In this document: positions 32,236 to 44,600 of the stretch, piece by piece | How positions within the stretch are numbered: position 1 is the first letter of the stretch | Layout of the letters: each line of letters opens with the position of its first letter | Assembly: GCA_032209605.1 (NCBI GenBank) | Contig: JASFXZ010000001.1 | Span: forward strand, 25,052,619 to 25,116,618 | Direction: 5' to 3' | From: Mactromeris polynyma | Lineage: Eukaryota > Mollusca > Bivalvia > Venerida > Mactridae | DNA length: 64,000 nucleotides | Translations under genes and position numbers: made by a program | The notes under the pieces: generated by a model | The model's input: only the letters and a program-made list of their open reading frames with translations | Databases searched by the model: none | Told to the model about the DNA's origin: nothing

Positions 32236-33159
32236 GTGAACAAATAGATATTATGAGAGTCATTACTGCACATACAATGGGAGGGGAGCAGGGCCTAAAC
32301 TATTGTTTTGCCGTCAGCTATATACTGAACAAACGGAGATAAATTAATGGTTCAGCTGTATAATTCACTAAACAAACACTGCTCACATTATGGACTGTAC
32401 ATAGTTTGAAAAATCAGCAACACCGACTTCATAAGTGAAACAATTTACTGAACTGTCAATATACCACATCAAGAAAGGTAGAAAAACAACAATTTCATAC
32501 TTGAAATTGAAGATTATTCACTTATAGCAACATTACAATAATTATACATTTACACAAAACGTTTACATGAATTAACTTTTGCCAACACAAATACTAACAT
32601 GTGTCATAAAGGTGACTATGATGATAATATTTGGTACCTTTTCTAATAGCCAGTAAACAAAAGTAACCACAGTTACTATAGTGAGTGTATAAAACGATGG
32701 TATGAATTTATACATAGTGTAACAATGAATCTTTTCTGGAATTTGATAAGCATGGGGTTTCCCTCCTACTCTTGCGAGATGAACAATAATGGTCACAACA
32801 AAAATCATCCTTGTATTGGAATGAAGACAAAGACGGGATTTAATGTCTGAAGTAACTTCAATGGATCTAAAATTGATCTTTGTACCCCTGGTAAAACCCA
32901 TGTTTAGCAAATTCCATATTTCATCTACTTTCTCTCATTTTACAATTGCTCATACAAGTGCTTTTCTTGCATAGACATAATGCAAAAATGATTTATCATG
33001 GTTTGAATGTAAAATCTGTTACAATTTCTATGACTACTAATTAACTGGAACTATCTGTGAATTGCCTGTATGCTGTATTAGAGATGTCTGAAACACATAC
33101 AGATGTGGCACATACATTGTTACTGCTAGTTTTTGCAAACTGTTTTACATGATCATTTA

Positions 33160-33337
33160 CAGCCTGACATCGTTTATTCGAAATCATCAGGTTTAAATTT
33201 TTTGTTCAAATAGTTCATGGTTTGGGAAAGCCCATTTCAATTTGACGTGCCTAAAAGGATACATCGGAACCTGACATTTATTTCTGATGATGCCAAGTAA
33301 TCGGATAGAAAGTTGTCGAGTAAACGAGGTCCAACTG
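33160..33337. mobile_element. TA-flanked MITE, family B
   Basis: Ends 'cagcctgacatcgtttattc' and 'gagtaaacgaggtccaactg' are inverted repeats, flanked by TA. Related to the copies at 13480 and 49536. Intergenic. Confidence 0.7.
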
Positions 33338-33559
33338 TATATAAAAACTTACTAGTAACAGGCAGTGCACTCGACTGACAATATTAGACATAGCACTTGT
33401 ATGTTAACCCTTGTTAAGGACTGTCTTGCTTATACTAGTCCAATTGGATGCAGCATGTCTAAGGTAACAATCTAATACAATCAATCTATCAAATAAATAT
33501 ACTCCATACATTTACAAGTGCACATTTTAGTACCTGTAATATGTCATTTTAGTGTTTTA

Positions 33560-35362
33560 GGCCTCATTTTTGTAGAAACACCCTTTGGTTGAAAGAAAAT
33601 GAGCATTCATTATTGTGTCAAATTTGAGAAATCTTACATTTTGCGCTTTTAAATGTACTGAGTGTAGAACTAGCTAATTTTGTAAACACCATTTATATAA
33701 CTTTGAAAGAAGTTTGGTCAAAATCCATTCAGTGGTATAGGAAGAGATGTTTAAAGAAAATGTTGATGCACGATGCACGACGATGGACATCCAAGGTTCC
33801 TAAAAGCTCAAAAAGAGCTAAAAATGTGCATACATATTTTGTCCACAGTTTATGCCTTAAGTATGTCAGTGATAGCAATTTAAGCTCTTCGAAAAAAGTC
33901 AGGCTTTCTAGTCATATTTATTGCAAATTATGTCAAATTCAGCAAAATAAAAAATATTTTTCTTGGCGCAAGAATGCCATTCTTTAGCAAATCTGTATAA
34001 AACAATTTTAACATACATAAACAACATAAACATGTTATCTCGCTTTAATGGAATGTACCAAGATGTCATTAAACATTAATTAAACAAGCACTTATACATT
34101 ACAATGCAACAGTTACATTTCTGTTTACACGGAATACTGAGAATACCCTAGTGTGCAGAAAAAATGCTGATGACAGCCCTGTTTTCAACCTGATGAATTC
34201 CAAGACTTCAGACTCAGAAACATGAATAAAAAATAATGCTTCAGAAAAATAATCCCTAATCAATTCAAATTGAAAGCAGAAACTCTCAAACATTTAACCT
34301 CCTAAAACAACCTTATTCACAAACTTCATTTTGCATTGTGTATATATACATAATAAGCATAGCTTTTTATTCATCACATTCTTATGTGAATATCATACAA
34401 TATATCAAATATTGACCATTTTGTATCAATACAAATACATCTGACAGATCCACACTCCTTCCAAGAACTAAGCAGTCTGTATGTACATAGAACTATTCCT
34501 AGCTTTCACACTTCACAAAGTACCAATATATTCGAAGAAATAAACCTAATAAAAATGCATACATATGGCAACAATAAATGTAACGCAAACTCATTCATTA
34601 AAAGTATAAAATAATATAGCACTCTACGTAATTATATGCAATACAGAATATAAATACATACACTAAGGAAAATATACACAGCAAATCACAGTAAAGCAAA
34701 TAAACCCAAGAGAAAGTGATAGTATTAAAAAAATATTGAAAAACGTGGAAATTACAGCATGGCTAAAATGGGCAAAAACAGTTTTTAAATGAACAAGCAG
34801 GAGTACAACGATAAAGCTGTAAAATGAACAGGTATACCCACAATACGTTGAGGCATGTGGGTAGTAAGCTACTGACCAAGCTACCTTTGACCTAGATTCA
34901 GGTCCTCTGCTGACCACAATCACTGTATGAAGATCCAAGAAGTGTTCAATTACTGATCAGAAGCATTTTTCATACAAAATGTTATTGTAACCTTGAACCT
35001 ACCAACCTAGAAAAACAATGGGGGACATTTGTAGACCAAAGACAATCATCCTATGATGTTTGATGCCCGTAGGCACGAGTGTTCTGAAATTTTTGATAGG
35101 TATTCATCTTCTGATTAAAAGTCACTGCAACCAAGACTCTTGACCTACCGAAGCAAAAGTGTAAGGGTCATCCGCTGACTACTGACGATCATCCTATGAA
35201 GTCTAACTATTCTATTTCTGGGAAAAACTTTTAAATTTCTGTTGTATTAGGTAATTAAATTATTATGCCTCAATATTTCATGCCACCAGCACGTAGGACC
35301 ACAATGGAAATAAGAGTCTACTCTTTGTTTTATGCTATCCTGGTGTGTATGGTATGGATATT
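33560..35362. other. Intergenic AT-rich DNA
   Basis: No supported gene. The stretch near 33690-33800 ('gatgcacgatgcacgacgat') looks like a decayed dispersed repeat. Several AATAAA motifs on the minus strand (for example 'gatgaataaaaag' complementary to about 34365) could be polyadenylation signals of a long UXS1 3' UTR, but I cannot choose among them. Confidence 0.35.
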
Positions 35363-35628
35363 GGGCCCATTTTATCAATATTCGTACGAACTAGCGTTCG
35401 TAAGATTCGAAATGTTCGTAAGAATTTTCTTACGAAAATACTTACGACCATTTTATCAAGGCATTCTTACGAAAATACTTACGACCGTTTTATAAACGCG
35501 TTCGTACGTATGACAACGATTTTACGAATAAGAATATTCGTACGCAAACGCTCTTCAATTGGAGGTAGAAAACAACGTAGTTCGCGCCATCTGTCATCTG
35601 TTGTCATACACGTTTGCATAGAATTATC

Positions 35629-35768
35629 ATGACTGACACAGCGGAAACAAAAACAAACTGCAGACAAACAAACTGGTCGGAGGAGGAGAAGCAGGCGTTA
35701 GTGGAATGTTGTTATGAAAAGCAGCTGGCTGAAATGAATGGCATGTTTTGGGTGGCTGTAACTGCACA
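35629..35768 (+). pseudogene. Myb/SANT-like exon inside the Harbinger-like element
   Basis: ATG at 35629, open to a 'gtaagt' donor at 35769. Encodes 'NWSEEEKQALVECCYEKQ', the start of a Myb/SANT-like DNA-binding domain of the kind that forms the second protein of PIF/Harbinger transposons (relatives: NAIF1-type proteins). Downstream pieces are at 36236-36289 and 36494-36575. The phases do not join cleanly, so I treat it as a relic. Confidence 0.55.
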
Positions 35769-36109
35769 GTAAGTAGTTTTAATTTGTTAAATTATTCATA
35801 CAGCCAAAGACCTAAATACCGTGTTTAGGTCTTTGATATAGCAGACGTTTATCATTTACAAGTAAGACAGGCTACCCGCCTATTAATGGACTTGTAGATA
35901 CACAGATTTGCGCTAAAGTAAACGAATGTCTAACCACTGCGAGTCATAGGTCCCAGTTATATTACTGAATCCAGAGCTACTGGTCCCAAGGGGATCGTCG
36001 TGATGATTGCTTCTACTTTGCAATATGTAAATATATATACAATTGTTATGGCGGTTATGCCAGTAAATAATCACAAATGAACTTTTATTAAGCCTAAAGT
36101 AGATCAATA

Positions 36110-36185
36110 TGAATGTGGTGTTCGAACCCTCGACCCCAGAAATTCTACTATAGCACTCTACCAAATGAACTAACTGGGCGTCTGA
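36110..36185 (-). mobile_element. tRNA-like SINE head
   Basis: On the minus strand: 'agttagttcatttggtagag' (A box) and 'gagggttcgaac' (B box) at tRNA spacing. The acceptor arm does not pair well, so this is SINE-like rather than a functional tRNA. Confidence 0.5.
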
Positions 36186-36235
36186 TTAACTTTTTTTCAT
36201 TTGTAAAATAAATGCATACTTCTTATACATTTCAG

Positions 36236-36289
36236 CCGCTACATGTTCCAACACCAACAATGCACAGGCGGGCAAAAGGAAGCGTAAAT
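36236..36289 (+). pseudogene. Basic-linker exon relic of Myb-like protein
   Basis: Acceptor 'acatttcag', donor 'gtatgt'; in one frame reads 'NTNNAQAGKRKRK', a Lys/Arg cluster plausible as a nuclear localisation signal in a Myb-like Harbinger protein. It is not phase-compatible with the exon at 35629 directly, so an exon is missing or the gene is broken. Confidence 0.4.
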
Positions 36290-36493
36290 GTATGTTGGGT
36301 TTACTGCTGTCCTATAGTTATTTGTATTAATTTTCAGTCCATTTAGGTAAATAAAAGGTTCATATTGGTAAAAGGATTAAAAAACTAGAACAAAATTTGT
36401 TGACAGAACAAAGTTATATTTGTAGCTTTATCTGCATATTTGTCTCACAATAAATTTCCTGTATTGAAAAAAGAGAAATTGTCTCTTTTCAGA

Positions 36494-36575
36494 GAATTGG
36501 TTCAACTTAAAAGGGAATCTGTTGAATTTAAACAACTGAAATTTGCCACATTGAACCTCTTCAGTTCTAAATGAT
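36494..36575 (+). pseudogene. C-terminal coiled-coil exon relic of Myb-like protein
   Basis: Preceded by 'tctcttttcag'. Reads 'ELVQLKRESVEFKQLKFATL' then 'NLFSSK' and a stop. The Leu/Lys-rich helix resembles the C-terminal helix of Myb/SANT-like transposon proteins. Confidence 0.42.
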
Positions 36576-36904
36576 TTATTTATTATTGTATATATATTTT
36601 GTTATTGTTATTTTCTTATCGTTTATGCAGCAATAAATTCAAATGTGTATTTGAGTTGTGGTGTTTGTACATTTTTAAAAAAAACAACACTGATGATAAT
36701 ATAAACAAAAGCAAAGTAAAATAATGTATGCGCTTTGAAGTAAGGACATATTTACAATTCAACACTAATTTATGGTTAACATTTGTGTATCTTAGACTGC
36801 AAATAGAATGCACTGAAACAAATAACTATTCATGAATGTTTAATGTCTGCCAATGAATAAGACACTATAATGACATGCATACACCACTCTTATGCAAACA
36901 TCTA

Positions 36905-37515
36905 TAAAACAAGAGACCAATGAGGGCATGTGCTCTACTGGCTGACTGAATTCGTTCACTTTTTGTCTTTAAGTTATAAGATGGCAAGTATGGAGGCTAT
37001 ATTGATTACAGAAATATTGCCAAATTCAAGGGCTATAATGCAGTCATGAATGCACGTATCTGTCTTTTCAAAAAGAACCAAGATCTCATGGATATCAAAC
37101 GACTGTCCAAGTTTGGTGAAGATCAAATAAAGAATAGAAGCTATTCACAAGCTCATGCATGGCAATTTTGTCATTTTCAAGATACCATAATCTAGTCAAG
37201 CACGAGTGGATCTGGCTGGTTTTCGAAAAGAACCGAGCTTTCATGGATATCTACCTACTGTATAAGTTTGGTAAACATCGGATAATATAGAAGGTGCTAT
37301 TCTGTTCACAAGCTGTATTATAAAAAAAAATGACAATTTTAAGGGCCATAATCCAGTCATGCATGGGCAGTTCTGGCTAGATATCGAAAGGAACAGAGCT
37401 CTTATGGATATCTAACTACTGTATAAATTTGATTGAAATACAATCAAACTAACGTCTTTATCATGTTCACAAGCAATTGTTTACGGACGGGCGTACGGAC
37501 GACAGACACCGCGCC
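36905..37515. repeat. Dispersed repeat inside the Harbinger-like element
   Basis: Begins 'acaagagaccaatgagggca' and ends 'ggacgacagacaccgcgcca' 'tcgcataagctcttctgtt'. Three degenerate 150-bp modules share 'aaagaac.gagct.tcatgg' and 'tatctaactactgtataa'. Similar in style to the repeats at 22675 and 48350. Confidence 0.65.
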
Positions 37516-37899
37516 ATCGCATAAGCTCTTCTGTTCTTTTGTCAGTAAGGTTAACATTATTGAAATTGTTAATTGCATGACACTTAAATAAAGAAATATA
37601 GAATGGTTCTCTTTAGCATCTGATCAAATTTGTCTCTTAGCCTATATTTACGAATGTTACGCATGCCTATGACCATTCGTAGCATTTTGGCTTAAACTTA
37701 CGAATTTGTAGCGTCTGCATGCGTAACAAAATATTGATAAAACGCTCTTGCGATAGTAAGAACGTCGTAAGAAAATCTTACGAATTCGTAGCGTCTGCAT
37801 GCGTACGAAAATATTGATAAAACGCTCTTGCGATCGTAAGAATGTCGTAAGTAAATCTTACGAAAATTTCGTGCGTAAGAACGTTGATAAAACGGGCCC

Positions 37900-38543
37900 A
37901 TTATGTACATGTTATAATTATTATTTCAATATTATTACATATTTTCATTATCCATGTATCATAAACTCCTTTGAGAAAATAAATACTACTATTATTATTA
38001 AACCAATAGTTTGAAGGCCAAGTGACCATTTCACTAAACAGAGCAAATTTCAAACACTAACATTCAACGAAAATAAAAGGTTTTACAATGAGTTAGCACA
38101 AACTCACTTCAACCATACATCAGATAGGCCTTCAGATTTATTGCAATTGTTTTGTGAAATGTAAGAAACTTTCATTAAAGGCTGTAATTTTACACAAAAT
38201 GTGATAAGGCGCAAGTTTTTTTTACAATCATAGACACAAGCATCAAGTTATTGAGTGTATAAAAATCAAAATTATAAAAACAACGAAACAATTTTGTTAA
38301 AGTCTCGAGTCGAAGATTAAAAAAGAGCTATTGAGTCATTGAGCCAGACATAAAAGCAGCTTGACCTCCAAAATACAAACTAATGTATATATTGATATGA
38401 ACATGATAGCCTGGATACAGCCAATAAATACAGTCACATGTATACAGTTCTGGCTGACAAAATGAAGGCAAAACCTAAAGCATGGAGATCAATAGATACA
38501 CCAAATGTCACAGCTAAAAACAGCAATCACAGTAGTTGTAGGA
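37900..38543. other. Sequence 3' of UXS1
   Basis: Probably UXS1 3' UTR (minus strand) at its right part. No repeat or other gene seen. Confidence 0.45.
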
Positions 38544-38621
38544 TTAAGGAAGCATGTTGGTATGACGTAACTCCTCTCTGAAATAGTCTATGGTTTTATT
38601 TACACCATCCATAACTTCCAC
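38544..38621 (-). CDS. UXS1: UXS1 exon 8 (terminal)
   Basis: 25 codons plus TAA. Encodes '[18 protein letters not shown]', the last helix of the enzyme, then only seven more residues. It is separated from the preceding exon by an 8.8-kb intron containing minisatellite 13. Confidence 0.9.
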   Translation of the reverse strand: MEVMDGVNKTIDYFREELRHTNMLP

Positions 38622-41600
38622 CTGAAAACACAAAAACATAAGTTATACATTAACAAATGCCCATATATACAATAATTTAAATACAGTTTTCATACTGACT
38701 GGGTGCGCTGGAGGTTTTTCAACAATAATTCTGTTATGGACGGAGGTAATTTTTTCCCCTGGGTTACAGACGAGTACAAACTTCTACCACTAGCATACAC
38801 CTCTACAAGCAAGTACCTTCCGCAAGCATGTACCCTCCACAAGCATGTACCTTCCGCAAGCAAAACATACCCTCCACAAGCATGTACCCTCCACAAGCAC
38901 GTACCCTCCACAAGCACGTACCTTCCGCAAGCATGTACCTTCAACAAGCATGTACCCTCCACAAGCATGTACCTTCCGCAAGCACCACATACCCTCCACA
39001 AGCACGTACCCTCCACAAGCACATACCCTCCACAAGCATGTACCCTCCACAAGCATGTACCTTCCGCAAGCATGTACCCTCCACAAGCATGTACCCTCCA
39101 CAAGCATGTACCCTCCACAAGCATGTACCTTCAACAAGCATGTACCCTCCACAAGCAAGTACCTTCTACAAGCAAGTACCTTCCGCAAGAATGTACCTTC
39201 TACAAGCATGTACCCTCCACAAACAAGTACCTTCTACAAGCATGTACCCTCCACAAACAAGTACCTTCTACAAGCAAGTACCTTCCGCAAGCATGTACCC
39301 TCCACAAACAAGTACCTTCTACAAGCAAGTACCTTCCGCAAGCATGTACCTTCTACAAGCATGTACCCTCCACAAGCAAGTACCTGCCACAAGCATGTAC
39401 CCTCCACAAGCAAGTACCTTCTACAAGCAAGTACCTTCCACAAGCATGTACCCTCCACAAGCAAGTACTTTCTACAAGCAAGTACCTTCCACAAGCATGT
39501 ACCCTCCACAAGCATGTACCCTCCACAAGCAAGTACCTTCAACAAGCATGTACCCTCCACAAGCAAGTACCCTCCACAAGCATGTACCCTCCACAAGCAT
39601 GTACCCTCCACAAGCATGTACCTTCCACAAGCATGTACCTTCCACAAGCATGTACCTTCTACAAGCAAGTACCTTCCACAAGCAAGTACCTTCCACAAGC
39701 ATGTACCCTTCACAAGCATGTACCCTCCACAAGCATGTACCTTCCACAAGCATGTACCCTCCACAAGCAAGTACCTTCTAAAAGCAAGTACCTTCCACAA
39801 GCATGTACCCTCCACAAGCAAGTACCTTCTACAAGCAAGTACCTTCTACAAGCATGTACCCTCCACGGGCAAGTACCTTCTACAAGCATGTACCCTCCAC
39901 AAAAAAGTACCTTCTACAAGCAAGTACCTTCCACAAGCATGTACCCTCCACAAGCATGTACCCTCCACAAGCATGTACCTTCCACCCACAAGCATGTACC
40001 TTCCACCCACAAGCATGTACCTTCCACCCACAAGCATGTACCTTCCACCCACAAGCATGTACCCTCCACAGGCATGTACCCTCCACAAGCAAGTACCTTC
40101 CACAAGCATGTACCTTCCACAAGCATGTACCCTCCACAAGCAAGTACCTTCTACAAGCAAGTACCTTCCGCAAGCATGTACCCTCCACAAGCATGTACCC
40201 TCCACAAGCATGTACCTTCCACAAGCACCAAGTACCCTCCACAAGCATGTACCCTCCACAAGCACGTACCCTCCACAAGCATGTACCCTCCTCAAGCATG
40301 CACCCTCCACAAGCATGTACCTTCAACAAGCATGTAACCTCCACAAGCAAGTACCTTCTACAAGCAAGTACCTTCCACAAGCATGTATCCTTCTACAAGC
40401 AAGTACCTTCCGCAAGCACATACCTTCCGCAAGCATGTACCTTCTACAAGCATGTACCCTCCACAAGCAAGTACCTGCCACAAGCATGTACCCTCCACAA
40501 GCAAGTACATTCTACAAGCAAGTACCTTCCACAAGCATGTACCCTCCACAAGCAAGTACTTTCTACAAGCAAGTACCTTCCACAAGCATGTACCTTCCAC
40601 AAGCATGTACCTTCTACAAGCAAGTACCTTCCACAAGCAAGTACCTTCCACAAGCATGTACCCTTCACAAGCATGTACCCTCCACAAGCATGTACCTTCC
40701 ACAAGCATGTACCCTCCACAAGCAAGTACCTTCTAAAAGCAAGTACCTTCCACAAGCATGTACCCTCCACAAGCAAGTACCTTCTACAAGCAAGTACCTT
40801 CTACAAGCATGTACCCTCCACGAGCAAGTACCTTCTACAAGCATGTACCCTCCACAAAAAAGTACCTTCTACAAGCAAGTACCTTCCACAAGCATGTACC
40901 CTCCACAAGCATGTACCCTCCACAAGCATGTACCTTCCACCCACAAGCATGTACCTTCCACCCACAAGCATGTACCCTCCACAAGCATGTACCCTCCACA
41001 AGCAAGTACCTTCCACAATCATGTACCTTCCACAAGCATGTACCCTCCACAAGCAAGTACCTTCTACAAGCAAGTACCTTCCGCAAGCATGTACCCTCCA
41101 CAAGCATGTACCCTCCACAAGCATGTACCTTCCACAAGCACCAAGTACCCTCCACAAGCATGTACCCTCCACAAGCACATACCCTCCACAAGCATGTACC
41201 CTCCTCAAGCATGCACCCTCCACAAGCATGTACCTTCAACAAGCATGTAACCTCCACAAGCAAGTACCTTCTACAAGCAAGTACCTTTCACAAGCATGTA
41301 TCCTTCTACAAGCAAGTACCTTCCGCAAGCACATACCCTCCACAAGCATGTACCTTCCACAAGCAAGTACCTTCTACAAACAAGTACCTTCCGCAAGCAT
41401 GTACCCTCCACAAGCAAGTACCTTCCACAAGCATGTACCTTCCACAAGCATGTACCCTCCACAAGCAAGTACCTTCTACAAGCATGTACCCTTCACAAGC
41501 AAGTACCCTCTGCAAGCATGTACCTTCCGCAAGCATGTACTTCCCTCCTTGAATCACTCATTATCAGCAAGAACAAATCAAAGCACTGAAAGCACAGCAG

Positions 41601-44600
41601 TTGTTCGGTATTGAACACTGTTTTGTGTTTCACAGATTCACAGAAAGTGCATAGTAAAATACCAAGGTAACATCTGGTCATTTTGTACAAGTGAAATTCG
41701 ATATTAGGGCGAAGTGATTTACTCGAAGATGCTCATTGAAATTAATTGAATTTACACAATGAATTTTAATATAGAAATACAAAGCCATTGTGAGCATTTA
41801 ACAATGATCAAAGCATGGAAAGTACTGACAGCGAGGGGCTCACCGCAGATCACAGATGTCACTTGGACATAGATTTACCAATCACAATAGCCTGTCAAGA
41901 ACACTTAGTTATGTCAGTATATTGAATAATATAGGAGTTGTATACATAAGATTGTATAAACATAATTGTTATAGACAGTCAGAAGAAGGGATGGGGAAGA
42001 AGTAAACAGTACCTTCATGTTAGTTACAAAATAACCTCAATATTAAGACCACCATTGGGACTCATGAAAAACGGTTTTCTTATTGGATGATTTTAATATT
42101 GAGGTTGAATAAAGAGCAAAACATTGAAAATTAACTTGTGGTCTCGTTATTTAGGTCATCTTTAAGTGAGGTTTGAGTGTATATGTTGAGCTTACTAACT
42201 AACATAGTTTGCAACATAAACTACAATGTTATTACATATATGTTCTGAAAGGAGACACAGTTAAAAGGGACATAATACTAAAAACTGTTGATGGATGCAC
42301 AGTTAATTTATGTCTTGTACATCTACAAATCATATATCCTGGTACTTGTATTACCAAAGTTCATTGCAATCCTTTGAAAACTGAAGAAGTAGTTAGCCAC
42401 ATAAACTGTGTATGTTTTACATTGGACAGACAAACCAATCGATAGGGTGATTCTAGTATTCACCTTGATGGCGTATAAAATTAAATACAAGGCATAATAG
42501 ACTACTATATAAAGACCATTATTTTGTAAAACTTATTTAATTAAACTTTTTAACTATTTAGTAAAACAGTCATCAAGAGTTAAAAGCTTGACTATACAAT
42601 TTATGTAAAAGAAGTATGCATTAACTAACCAGTCTCACAGAAAGAAAAATGCTCAGCAACTTAAGTGAGCAACATCGCTCCACTTTCTTTCAAAACTTTA
42701 TTAGTTTCTAGAAAATTAGTTTTCAATATAATAAGTTAAATAATTTCATGTAAATGTGAACCAAGAACAGCCCACTTATCAATGAAAAGTATGTTCAAAT
42801 GCAGTATCTGCAGTTTTGTGGGAATCATAGACCAATAAAAAATCTAACAGCTAATAACAGATAATAAAGACAAACTCTGTTTCGAAAACGCTCAGCCATT
42901 ATACTCAGACACACACAATAGACAATTCACAATGACATAAGCTCTCTGGCAAAGCCAAAAATTAGAAAGCTTTACCATCATCAATTCAATAACACAAAAT
43001 TTTATGTGAGAAAAATAGCTGAATATCAATATGTAGACTAGAGGTATTATTCTTTAAAAACTTTGGATAAATATTGGGAACTGACAAAATAATTCATATT
43101 CAGGATAAAACCTGTAAAACTGAGTTTGGCTCACAACCATTGAAATCCTATTACAGTATGACATAATTCCACATCTACATTTCATTTGTAAAATTATAAT
43201 ACTTCATTCATGTTTCGTTAGGAAGAGAAAATAGCACTTTGATTTAAAAATGTTGCAACAAAATTTGTACTGTCAATACACTTGTCATATGTAGAAGAGA
43301 CACCTTCAGCTATACTACTATATTTTTTTCCATGTTAATAATGAGACGTTTCATTGACAATGCTTGTTTCACAAAAAATATGACATAAATTACAGAAGTT
43401 CCATAATATTATATTTAACCCATCATAACATTCATGCCTTCATGACACAATTTTATGTGAAAATGTGCTATGTCTGGTCAACCAGACTGAAGAGCAATTT
43501 CCAGAAAACTACATAGATCTACATTGAAATATCAGTACATTGTTTTCATGCATATCATTTTGAGATAAACTCATAAATGTAACACAAAACAGGAAAAATA
43601 AATTTGCAAAGATATATTCCTACAAAAAGTATCAAAAATGTGTCTAGAAACAGCGACTGTAATTATAACATAGAAATATTTAAGGATTTCTGCCACATGT
43701 TTATGATTTACAATACATGTCATAATCAGGGGTGAGAATGCTCTCAAGCAAAAATCCCTGAACTTTATGCGGCGGGTCCAGGGGGCTGCATTAGGCCGCT
43801 TGGCGGGTCCAGGGCAGCGCTTTGGTGGGGGTCACAGTTTGCCCCCTGTGAAGCTCCTTGGTTTGAAGCATTTTAGGGGCCTAAGATTGCATTTAATCAT
43901 ACCTGTAGCAACAAAAATACTAGGCTAAATTTCTCACCAAAAAGGCAACTCATTGACAAGTTATGTGAAGCTGATATTTCCTAAGTTCTTCCAGTGTCAA
44001 AGTGTGGTTCATTTGTATGTAGCATTTGACCACTTATTACTACTTGCATTACCGACCATCAGTAATAAAAAATTTCAGAATATTTTTTAATCTCCTCCGA
44101 GTCCTTCCAGACTGTTCATCAGTGGAACAGTCTACCCCCTTATATCCCATGTCTCCCCACCCTGGTACAGTTTAATGTTGCAATTAGCAACATTGAACAT
44201 ACCATCTTACCATGACTGCATTCCCACCTGTTTTTAAACTATTAATATCATTAACATTTCTTTTTATCACTCGTACTTTATTTTGATGACTATACTTTTA
44301 CTTCTTTTAACTTTCCTCAGCGGCTTGACATGCACAACTTGTCTAAGTCCTCGAAAGAGGTTTGACAATAACGATAGATAGATAGATAGATAGATAGAGT
44401 CTTCTGTGATGACAAGGCGGGTATCAGCACTGGTTTTAACCAGGAAATTTTAGTCTTTCAATGAAAGTCATTTTGGCTCCCATATTCAGTGTAGGCCTAT
44501 ATCAAATTTGGTGCAGGGCTTGCATTAAGTTTGAAATATTTTTAGCAAGTCTTGGTGTTAATGTTCGTTTTATGCCCATGTACTTTACTGTTTTGTGTCT

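Larger units (their letters stand above)
35363..37899. mobile_element. PIF/Harbinger-like element, 2537 bp
   Basis: Inverted ends 'gggcccattttatcaa' and 'ttgataaaacgggccc' (one mismatch), flanked by ATT (35360-35362 and 37900-37902). Subterminal regions are packed with 'cttacga'/'tcgtaag' motifs in both orientations and 'ttgataaaacg' internal copies. The interior carries exons of a Myb/SANT-like protein, as Harbinger elements do, but no DDE transposase that I can find. A dispersed repeat (36905-37515) and a SINE head lie inside. Confidence 0.8.

Noticed and set aside
33703..33987. 94-codon basic frame on the plus strand
   Set aside because: Lies in intergenic repeat-like DNA with low complexity Lys/Ser content, no family match and no splice context.
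38690..41614. Overlapping frames with [21 protein letters not shown] periods
   Set aside because: 17-bp repeat read in rotating frames; all frames are open because no rotation makes a stop.
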